Source of the DNA: Cercis canadensis
Lineage: Eukaryota > Streptophyta > Magnoliopsida > Fabales > Fabaceae
Reading direction: 5' to 3'
Assembly (NCBI GenBank): GCA_003255065.1
Contig: QAOA01002478.1
Span: forward strand, 194,825 to 258,824
Length of the DNA stretch: 64,000 nucleotides
Position numbers and translations under genes: made by a program. Under the pieces are notes generated by a model that made no database searches, was not told the DNA's origin, and saw only the letters and a list, made by a program, of their open reading frames with translations. Each line of letters begins with the position of its first letter. The first letter of the stretch is position 1. Shown one piece after another: positions 36,301 through 48,300 of the stretch.

Positions 36301-39300
36301 AGCCACTAAAACTTCAATAAAAAAGGACTACTGGAAGTAGAGCACAGCAGAAAAGGAGAGACACCGCTGGAGTAAACACAGCGGGAAAGAGAAGAGAAAT
36401 TTCTCACAAAGATTGCTCTGATACCATGTGAGATTGGCTGAAGTGTTGTGAGAGTAGGATCTCACATCTCTTATTTATATATGCTGTACAATAAATAACA
36501 GCATGGGAAACAATTACATAGGGAACATAAATTACATAGGAACTAATCACATAGAAACTATAGCTATGTGGGAAACAACATAATGGGAATTAGCTATAAG
36601 GGAAATAGCTACATGGGAAATAGCTACTAATTAATTCTAACAATGCTCATCCAAGATATGAACCTCACATCATAAAGTACAAGGGCAGAACCATGTGCCT
36701 AAGCACAGCCTACCTTCCACAAAATCAACATTTCCAAAAAAATTAGAAAAGTTGTTCTACTTTATAAGGTTTTCCCCTTCGCCGCATCAACAGATGTTCT
36801 TGTATTATTATCATTGCCTCTTCTCGGATAGAAGTTGCTTTTATCAATATCACCATCATTTTTCTACTCATCCATTTCCATTTGATATTCTATCTACATA
36901 TTTCAAAGTGGCAAATTGATTCCAGAGCAGTATTATCTATTCATACCCAAATAATAAAAAAGTGATACAGTAATTAATAACACATTCAGAAAGTGAAGGT
37001 ATGAGAAGATAGGTATGTCACTGACCCATTATCATCCATGACAAGAACCTTGAGCCCTGAAAAGTCTGTAAGGCCATGATTTCCTGGAATTTTGGGTACA
37101 AATGGTGGTTTAGATTCGTTTGAACGGTCTGGGATTCCAAGTTTTACAATGAAGGTAGCCGTACATCCTTTACCAATACCTTCACTTTCAATCCAAATTT
37201 GTCCCCCCATAAGATTTACAAATCTGGTCAAAATATCAAAAACTATATATAATCAAAGGTGAATTCTCAAACAAACATACAAAGAGAATTTCAATCTAGT
37301 TTTGCAAATCAGATTTCAAAGAATAGTAAATAAATGATTATTGTTTGCATCCTAGTTGAAGGAGGTAAACACAAAAGAATATGATACCTCTTACAAATTG
37401 CAAGGCCGAGTCCACTTCCACCAGCATTTCTTGCTGCTAATGATTGGGATTGTGCAAACTTAGTGAATAAGTTAGAAACATCTTGTGGATTAATACCTGA
37501 TCCTGAATCTTTTACCTGAAGGTGGGAAAATTTTCAACAGTTGTAATTGAAGTAAGAGAGAGAAGGATAAATGCTCCATGCAGAAGAGTACTCATTAAGC
37601 TTGAATAGACAAACCTGTACTCGCAAATAAAAGTGGTTGTCACTTGGAACTGGAAGAAACTCAGGAACTCTATCATCTCTAAAAGATTCTGGTTTTGCAA
37701 CAACAACAGTGATGCAGATGCTGCCTTCTTTAGAGAACTTCACAGCATTACCAACAACATTTAGAATTGTTTGCATGAGACGTTTTTCATCACCAATGGC
37801 ATACACTGGCAAATCTGGAGATAAATGTAAAGAGAGTGGCAACTTTTTGACAGATACAACAGGCTTTATCAAGCTAAGGACCTGCAATCATGAAAGAAGG
37901 TCTTACTATGTCATGCAGCTTAAGAAACTCCTGATCAAAATATGGCCACATGTAAATCCAATGTAAATTTTACCTCTCTGAATACAGCATGAAGGTTAAA
38001 AGTTGATGCATCAAGTTGAAGATTGCCATCTTCAAGCCGTGAAAGATCTAGAACATCATTGATAAGAGTAGACAATAGATTACTACTTTTCAATATTGTC
38101 TCAACCATCAGGCGTTGCTCAGCTGTCAGCTCTGTTTCCTGTAACAATGAAGAGAGCGCAATAATTGCATGCATGGGAGTTCTCATCTCATGATTCATAA
38201 CAGCCAAAAAATCATTGCGACCATGAATCGCAGTTTCTGCTTCCCTTCTTGCCAGATCAAGGGCAACATTCTGCTCCATGAGCAGATCCCTTGCCCTCAT
38301 TGACTCTTCTAAGATTGCAGCATGTGAAAGAGCAACTGCTACCTGGCAAAGGAAATACAATTGTAACAATTCAACAAAAGGAAAGTTCAAATGATAGACT
38401 GATATGATCAGACCACTCATGCTTCTTATTTNCATTCGGGTCCATCGGAGTATCAACAGGTTTACAATTAACCATGCCTGTTTCCTTTAGAATGTCTAAG
38501 GCATACTTTCGTTGAGAGATGGCAACCCCTTTATGCGATTGAGCAACTTCTATTCCAAGGAAATATTTAAGTTTACCCAAATCCTTTGTCTGAAAATGCT
38601 GAAATAGATGTTGCTTAAGCCTCTGTATGCCATCTTGGTCATTTCCTGTAATGATGATATCATCCACATAGACAATAAGATATATGCATTGGTGAGGAGA
38701 TGAATGATGATGGAAGATGGTATGATCAGCTTGACTCCGAATCATCCCAAAAGCTTGAACAACTGCACTAAATCTCCCAAACCAAGCACGTGGAGATTGT
38801 TTGAGGCCATAGAGAGATTGACGTAGGCGACAAACCAACCCAGACTCCCCCTGAGCAACAAACCTAGGTGGTTGCTCCATATAGACTTCTTCCTGCAATT
38901 CACCATGGAGAAAGGCATTTTTTATGTCTAACTGATATAAAGGCCAGTGATGAATGGCAGCCATGGCAAGGAATAGGCGAACAGAAGTCATCTTGGCTAC
39001 AGGAGAGAAGGTGTCACTATAGTCAAGACCATAAATCTGGGTGTAACCCTTGGCAACAAGTCGAGCCTTGAGACCATCAATTTGGCCATCAGGGCCGACC
39101 TTGACAGTGTAAACCCATCGGCAGCCAACCGTTGTCTTGCCAGGAGGAAGAGGAACCAAGTCCCAAGTACCATTAGCATCCAAAGCAACCATTTCATCCA
39201 ACATAGCCTGACGCCATCCTGGGTGAGAGAGAGCTTCTCCTGTATTTTTAGGAGTAGGGACAGAGGACAAAGACGAAACAAAAGCAGAATATTGTGGAGA

Positions 39301-42300
39301 TAAACGATGATAACTGACAAAATTATAAATAGGGTAAGGATTGCGAGTGGAACGGATACCTTTACGCTCAGCAATAGGACGATCCAAGTCAAAAACCGGA
39401 GCAGGAGAGACAACTGGAGTAGAAGATGAGTCTGGTGGGTTGGCAACAGGGTGAGTAATTGAGGTAGGAGCAGCTGATTCAAGAATGGTTGGGGCAGTTT
39501 CAGGGATAGGAGCATCCTCAAGAACAGAATTGACAGTTGGGATTGGACGTGCTCGACGATGATAAGTGAGGGTAGGAGGTGCTAGAGTCGTCCCAAGCTC
39601 AGGCATAGAAGGAGCCAAGTCAAGGGAAGGTTCAGCAGGGGGTAATGGGCTAGCAAAAGAAAGAGGTAGGACATTACCAATGTCAGGCTGTTCCTTAGAG
39701 GAGAAAAAAGGAGTCATCTCAAAGAAGGTGACATGAGGAGAAGTGATGTATCGGTGAAGGTCAGGAGAAAAACATCGATAACCTTTTTGCAAGCGGGAAT
39801 AACCCAGAAAGACACACTTGAGAGCTTTAGCTTGTAGTTTATCTTTTCCTAGATTAAGATTATGGACAAAGCATGTGCAACCAAAGACACAAAGAGGAAG
39901 AGAGTAAAGAGGTTGATTGGGAAACAATATGGAATGTGGTACCTGATTGTGCAAGACTGAGGATGGCATCCGATTGATCAAATAACAAGAAGTGAGGACA
40001 GCATCGCCCCAAAAACGGAATGGGACATTGTGATGAAGAAGAAGAGTGCGAGCGGTCTCAATCAAATGTCTATTTTTCCGCTCAGCCACTCCATTTTGTT
40101 GAGGGGTATGAGCACAAGATGACTGATGAAGAATACCCTGGAAAATCATAAAAGATTGGAAGGAAGTAGAAAAATATTCTCTTGCATTGTCACTCTGTAA
40201 AGTGCGGATGGTTACACCAAATTGGGTTTTAACCTCAGAACAAAAAGTTTGAAAAATAGAAAATAATTCTGAACGATTTCTCATTAGGAATAGCCAAGTA
40301 CATCGAGAGAAATCATCAATAAAGGTGACAAAGTAACGGTAACCCAAGGTCGAACTTATTCGACACGGACCCCAGACATCAAAATGTACCAATTCAAAAG
40401 CAAAGTTTGCTTGTTTATTAATACGATTAGAAAACGAACTACGTACATGTTTCCCTAACTGACAAGACTCACATTCTAAATTAGAAACACGGGAAAGAGT
40501 AGGTACCATCTTCTGTAGTTTCTGTAGGTTAGGGTGTCCTAAACGATAATGAAAAAGCTCAGGTGAGTCAACTACAGAACAAGCAACAGGAGATTGTGGT
40601 GGAAGGAGATAGTATAGCCCACGAGATTCATGTCCTACTCCAATCGTCTGTCCAGTGCTCCGATCCTGCACAAGAACCGAGTTAGCAACAAAGGTGATAG
40701 AATAAGGCAGGGTTTGGGTTAATTTGCTAACAGAAATCAAATTGAAAGGGCAGCCAGGTACAAATAGAACAGAATTCAAGGACAAAGTAGGAAGAGGCTT
40801 TGCTTGTCCAATGCCTTTGACTTTAGTATTTGAACCATTAGCTAACGTAACAGAAGATAAAGAATCAGAATAAGTAAGGGTAGAAAATAAATCTTTGTTA
40901 CCAGACATATGATCGGAAGCACCGGAATCAATAACCCAAGGGCCAAGGGAGGACGACTGAGAGAGGCAAGCAATAGGATTACCAAGCTGAGCAATGGGGG
41001 AAGTGGAGATGCTTGATTGCTGAGTCTCTCGAAATTTGAGGAACTCATTGTATTCAGCAGCAAACATGTTGCCAGAAGAACCAGGTTGACCAGATTGAGC
41101 GATGTTAGCAAACTTGGTTTTATCTCTGAGAGTAAAGCAGTGATCCCCAGTATGACCCAGCTTATTGCAGTAAGTGCAATAGGGACGTTCCCGATGGCGG
41201 GAACGTTGGTCATGATGACCCCCACCACGACTTCTTCGATGGTCAGATCTATGGTTTGCTTGGGAAGCTAAGATGGCAGATTCAATGGTAGGAGTAACCT
41301 CAGACACACTTGTCGGAGCTGAAACACGAATCAACTGTTCAAACATAAAGTCCATGCTAGGAATGATAGGGCTTGCTAGTATTTGATTACGAACTGAGTC
41401 CAATTCGGGAGGAAGTCCAGCAAGAGCAAGCACCATAAAGAATTTTCCACATTGCTCCTCTTGTTTGGCAACATCAACAGAGAAGGGCATCAACTCCTTG
41501 AATTCTTGCATAAGTGTCCCAATCTGTCCCAAATATGTTTGCATGTCCAGATTTTGTTTCTTGATGGTCTTCATTCCGGAAACAATGGTATAAAGGCGGT
41601 TGATATCATTGGAGTACAGCTTATTAGCTTTGTTCCAAACTTCATAACATGTACGATATGGCCGGTATTGACCAATGATGGAACGATCGATGCTTTGCCA
41701 TAGGACATTGCAGAGTAGGCATCAATCTGCTTCCACCTTGGCTGATCTTTTTCAGGAATAGCCTGAGCTTGTGTCATCAAGTGGTCGTCATAGCCCTGTC
41801 CTTGAAACCACAATTCCACAGAAGCTGACCAGGACAGATAGTTGGCTGAACCAGTCAATTTCTCAGAGGAAATGACAGGAGTGGAGGAGAAACTAAGAAT
41901 TGATTGCCCAACACTTGAAGAAGCCATGCTGGTATATAAAAATTAGGAAGAAACTTACTTAAGGAAAGAAACAGATCTGAAATAATAACTGATAGGTATG
42001 ATAATGTTAGAATGGAGCTGGAAATAGGTTGCAAACACGCTGAGGAGACAAACTGGAAAAAAATACCACAACCGGAGATCTGACGCGCTGTCACGCGCCG
42101 GTACAATGGGCGGCGCGTGGGAACCACGCGCAGAGATGAAGGAGGCGCGTGGGGTGGCAGATGGTGGCGAGCTTCAGGGATTAGGCCCTTCGGAACTTTC
42201 TGAGATTGATGGTAATGCTGGACTTCCGAAATATGAACCTTAGGGCGGCTGGATTGGAACACAGCCACTAAAACTTCAATAAAAAAGGACTGCTGGAAGT

Positions 42301-45300
42301 AGAGCACAGCAGAAAAGGAGAGACACCACTGGAGTAAACACAGCGGGAAAGAGAAGAGAAATTTCTCACAGAGATTGCTCTGATACCATGTGAGATTGGC
42401 TGAAGTGTTGTGAGAGTAGGATCTCACATCTCTTATTTATATATGCTGTACAATAAATAACAGCATGGGAAACAATTACATAGGGAACATAAATTACATG
42501 GGAACTAATCACATAGAAACTATAGCTATGTGGGAAACAACATAATGGGAATTAGCTATATGGGAAATAGCTACATGGGAAATAGCTACTAATTAATTCT
42601 AACAATGTTCATCCAAGATATGAACCTCACATCATAAAGTACAAGGGCAGAACCATGTGCCTAAGCACAGCCTACCTTCCACAAAATCAACATTTCCAAA
42701 AAAATCAGAAAAGTTGTTCTACTTTATAAGGTTTTCCCCTTCGCCGCATCAACAGATGTTCTTGTATTATTATCATTGCCTCTTCTCGGATAGAAGTTGC
42801 TTTTATCAATATCACCATCATTTTTCTACTCATCCATTTCCATTTGATATTCTATCTACATATTTCAAAGTGGCAAATTGATTCCAGAGCAGTATTATCT
42901 ATTCATACCCAAATAATAAAAAAGTGATACAGTAATTAATAACACATTCAGAAAGTGAAGGTATGAGAAGATAGGTATGTCACTAACCCATTATCATCCA
43001 TGACAAGAACCTTGAGCCCTGAAAAGTCTGTAAGGCCATGATTTCCTGGAATTTTGGGTACAAATGGTGGTTTAGATTCGTTTGAACGGTCTGGGATTCC
43101 AAGTTTTACAATGAAGGTAGCCGTACATCCTTTACCAATACCTTCACTTTCAATCCAAATTTGTCCCCCCATAAGATTTACAAATCTGGTCAAAATATCA
43201 AAAACTATATATAATCAAAGGTGAATTCTCAAACAAACATACAAAGAGAATTTCAATCTAGTTTTGCAAATCAGATTTCAAAGAATAGTAAATAAATGAT
43301 TATTGTTTGCATCCTAGTTGAAGGAGGTAAACACAAAAGAATATGATACCTTTTACAAATTGCAAGGCCGAGTCCACTTCCACCAGCATTTCTTGCTGCT
43401 AATGATTGGGATTGTGCAAACTTAGTGAATAAGTTAGGAACATCTTGTGGATTAATACCTGATCCTGAATCTTTTACCTGAAGGTGGGAAAATTTTCAAC
43501 AGTTGTAATTGAAGTAAGAGAGAGAAGGATAAATGCTCCATGCAGAAGAGTACTCATTAAGCTTGAATAGACAAACCTGTACTCGCAAATAAAAGTGGTT
43601 GTCACTTGGAACTGGAAGAAACTCAGGAACTCTATCATCTCTAAAAGATTCTGGTTTTGCAACAACAACAGTGATGCAGATGCTGCCTTCTTTAGAGAAC
43701 TTCACAGCATTACCAACAACATTTAGAATTGTTTGCATGAGACGTTTTTCATCACCAATGGCATACACTGGCAAATCTGGAGATAAATGTAAAGAGAGTG
43801 GCAACTTTTTGACAGATACAACAGGCTTTATCAAGCTAAGGACCTGCAATCATGAAAGAAGGTCTTACTATGTCATGCAGCTTAAGAAACTCCTGATCAA
43901 AATATGGCCACATGTAAATCCAATGTAAATTTTACCTCTCTGAATACAGCATGAAGGTTAAAAGTTGATGCATCAAGTTGAAGATTGCCATCTTCAAGCC
44001 GTGAAAGATCTAGAACATCATTGATAAGAGTAGACAATAGATTACTACTTTTCAATATTGTCTCAACCATCAGGCGTTGCTCAGCTGTCAGCTCTGTTTC
44101 CTGTAACAATGAAGAGAGCGCAATAATTGCATGCATGGGAGTTCTCATCTCATGATTCATAACAGCCAAAAAATCATTGCGACCATGAATCGCAGTTTCT
44201 GCTTCCCTTCTTGCCAGATCAAGGGCAACATTCTGCTCCATGAGCAGATCCCTTGCCCTCATTGACTCTTCTAAGATTGCAGCATGTGAAAGAGCAACTG
44301 CTACCTGGCAAAGGAAATACAATTGTAACAATTCAACAAAAGGAAAGTTCAAATGATAGACTGATATGATCAGACCACTCATGCTTCTTATTTCTCATAA
44401 ATATTTAGAACTTTTGAGTTAGCATCTGGTTGAGGAAAGTATAGTATGAAAGATTGTAACTCTAGTAGCATATGCTATTAAGTTTCACAATCAGGCCTCT
44501 CCTTTTGAGAATTCTTGCTGGTTTTGCCACCAATGGCAGCATTATAATCTGCCTTTTCCTGTCAGATATAATTTGAGGACTCTATTTCTCTTCTCTTTTT
44601 TTGGATTGCATGAACTAATTCATTTACCAAATGCAAACTGAGCATAACTTGAAGCTAAAGTTGCACAGACAACAATCGCCAATAAAAATTCTAGACTATT
44701 ATATTGCATACAACATTTTCACCATTTGCAAAGACATACATTCCTCTGGGAACAAGTAAAAACCTTAATATGAAGGCTTTCAGCTGTGATATCTGTTCTA
44801 ATTACATCTGAAACCAATTGCACATTGATCATTTCCTAACATTTTCCAGATCCCCAGCGCTAGTAAGGCAAAAGAATAGTCCATACTCTTAAAAGTATAT
44901 TTTTCTAGGCAAAGACATCCAGGTTTTTTATATATGGCAATAGAAAACTAACTTCAGACCATAAGACACAAGTTCCATTTGATTATCCTTCGCTTTGCTC
45001 AGAAAAGAGGAATATTTCCTGTTAGAAATTCTTTGAAAGGTCCTAGTGACAAACTAAAGATGGAAACCTTCATTGCCATTGCAAGGTGGTTTGAAGAATA
45101 AAAGTACTCTCGATGTGGCTTTCCTCTAATCCAAAAAATTTGGAAGATAGAGTTCATATCCTTCAAGCTTGGATTGTATGTGTAAAAACACTGATCTCTT
45201 ATTGAACACAAACAGAATAAAAAGGTAATTTAGCAGACACACCCAACTTTTTTTTTTTTTTATGAGAAGATAAGATTTCATTAATCATCCGAAACCAACA

Positions 45301-48300
45301 CATTAACAAGGAAACTTGGTGGTAGATCACACNTAAGATTTCGTTAATCATCCAAAACCAACACATTAACAAGGAAACTTGGTGGTAGATCACACCAAGA
45401 AAACAAAGAGGTTACATTAGATGCATGGTTAGCAACACAATCAGCAGCTTGATTGGCAAACCTTGGTACCCAGTTAAAAAACCATGCACATAGACCAGTA
45501 CAAAGCTCTAGCACATCATCCAAAATCAACCCCAAAGGAGACAAATTCTTGTGTTTATGCTTCAAGGAAAGAATAATGTTCTGTGCATCTCCGTCAATGC
45601 AAAGATCCCTCAACCCCAACTCTAAAGCTTTCTAGACCCCTTCCCTGTATGCCATTGCCTCTAACACCTAAATAGACTCAAACCCCTCCATGTGCTGAGC
45701 CCAAGCAGCAACGAATTGACCTGCATTATCCCAAATGATGCCTCCAATACCTGCCTTACCAGAATTATGAAGCGAGGCATCCACACTCAGCTTGAAAAAA
45801 GGTGCCTCTGGTCTTTCCCAACTAGCCACCCGGTCATTTCTATTAGAGGGCTGAAGTGAAGAGAAATTGCCAAGCTCCTCCCATAAACTCACCCCATTAT
45901 GCCAGATAGTAGCCACAGGGATCCTTGGTTTGCCCAGTCAAGCTGCGTTACACCTATGCCAGATATTGTAGCACACTAGGGTCACGATAGCTATCTTTTC
46001 CTCCTCCCATCCCATGCACACTTGTGCAAACCAATCCAGAAAAGTGTTAACATTGTTCCCATCAAGATCAAGATCAGAATCCATAGAAACTCATACGCCA
46101 TGAACGTCCGGACACAGGAACAACACATGCAAAAATAGTCTCTTGGCCAGAATGACATAGCGGGCACAAATTTGGAATATCCAAACCCCATCTAGTTAGT
46201 GCACTGGTAGTAGGTAAGATATCCTTGCAACAGTGCCATAAGAAAAGTCTATATTTATTTCGAAGCATTACTTTCCAAACCTTTTTCCAGATATGCTGCA
46301 GGACAGGTGTAGCTCCCTGGAAACGATCATTGACTAGAGCTTGGTAGGCTGTTTTAACAGAGAAAACACCATTCGAGAGCTGCCAAAACATGCTATCCTT
46401 TAGACGCCGATTACTGAGAGGGATACTGCATATTAGGCGAGCTGCTTCGTCATCAAAGAGTTCATTCACTAGAGAGACATTCCAGCAATGACTATCAGCC
46501 AGAAAAAGCTCCTTCACGTGGGCTTGTGCAAACTGAGCAGGTAAGATGGAGTGAACCATACTGTCATCAAATCTTGGGACCCATGGATCAGCGCCTATCA
46601 CAACACTGTCACCATCTCCAATGCGATACATCAGATGTTGTTTCAAGACAGGGAAGCCAGACTGAATGCTCCTCTAAGTATAAGATGGTCTACAACCTAA
46701 AGGAGCATCAAGGAGAGACCTATTAGGAAAATATCTTGCTTTAAGAATTGGGGCTAGAAGAGAATCTGGGTTCTACAAAATCCGCCAACCCTGCTTGGCC
46801 AACATTGCCACATTAAAGTCCTCCAAATTCCTAAAACCTAAACCACCATATTTTTTTGGAATAGCTAGCTTCTCCCAGCTGATCCAAAGCATCTTGGTTG
46901 CGTCTAACGTATTACCCCACCAAAATTTTGCCAAAAGTTGATTGAGATTGTGACATAAAGATTTAGAGAGTCTAAAACAACTCATGGTATAAGTAGGTAT
47001 AGAGAGGGCAATGGCATTTATCAAGATCTCTTTACCTGTTGTAGATAGTAATTTTTCACGCCACCCCTTAAGTCTTTTCCACACCCGCTCCTTCAAGGAT
47101 TGAAAAGCCTCATTTTTGCAATGCCCCACCATGGCTGGTAAACCCAGATACTTCTCATTAAAGGCCACGGTAGAAACCCCAAGAATATGCATAATAGACT
47201 CCCTATCCATACTCCAACAGCTTGGGCTAAAATAGATCCCTGATTTTTGGAAATTTTTTTGCTACCCAGAGCAGACTTCAAAGTCAATCAGCATTCTTTT
47301 AATCTCAAGACTCTACCCAATCAAAGCTCAAGTAAATATTAAACTGTCATCAGCAAAAAACAAATGGGTAACTGAGGGAGCACCCCGGCAAACACTACCC
47401 CCTGAGATTGCCCTCTGAGATTCCGCAGCTTTTAATAAGGAGCTGAGGCCCTCGGCACAAATCAAGAAAAGATAGGGTGAGAGCGGATCACCTTGCCTTA
47501 GCCCTCACTCAGGAAGAATTAAACTATGCTGGATATTATTGAGAATTACCGAATATGACACCGAAGTAACACAAGTCATAATTAGATCAATCCATCTATC
47601 TGCGAAATTTGGCATTAGCTCGTAAGCAATCATCACATTATTAGAAATTTGGCAATTTGGAACAAAAGCACTTTGATTTAATGAAATCACATCTGGAAGG
47701 ATGGATTTCAATCTGTTGGCTAAAACCTTGGAAATAATCTTGTAGAGAACATTGCACAAACTAATGGGTCGAAATTGGTTCATATTAGCTGGATTACTAA
47801 CTTTGGGAATTAACATAATGTGTGTGTAATTCATTTCATCAATCGGTTGCCTTNGAACCCTAGTTTTCGCATCAGAGCCATATAACCCTCCTTGCCTAAG
47901 TGCTTAGCCTTTAGAGCATGCATTAGCTCGTAAGCAATCATCACATTATTAGAAATTTGGCAATTTGGAACAAAAGCGCTTTGATTTAATGAAATCACAT
48001 CTGGAAGGATGGATTTCAATCTGTTGGCTAAAACCTTGGAAATAATCTTGTAGAGAACATTGCACAAACTAATGGGTCGAAATTGGTTCATATTAGCTGG
48101 ATTACTAACTTTGGGAATTAACATAATGTGTGTGTAATTCATTTCATCAATCGGTTGCCTTTTATTTAGAAAATCCATGACAACATGTACAACATCAGCC
48201 CCCATCACATTCTAGTAGCGTTGATAGAACAAAGCAGGAAAGCCATTTGGACCCGGGGCTTTTGTAGCCCCCATCTGAAATTGTAGAATTTCTGTATTGG

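Larger units (their letters stand above)
32440..44393. repeat. About 5.97-kb direct duplication of Copia plus ETR1 exons 2-5, joined by N
   Basis: 32440-38431 (5992 bp) and 38433-44393 (5961 bp) are near-identical direct copies separated only by an N at 38432. Each holds the Copia body, its 5' LTR, and ETR1 exons 5, 4, 3 and 2. Sequence is unique before the first copy and after the second. The copies differ by scattered substitutions and small indels, like two alleles. The single N and the equal repeat ends suggest unmerged contig overlap. Confidence 0.85.

Noticed and set aside
37026..38342. A genuine second ethylene receptor gene
   Set aside because: It lacks exons 1 and 6, begins at an N joint, and is near-identical including introns and the adjacent Copia; an assembly duplicate is the simpler reading.
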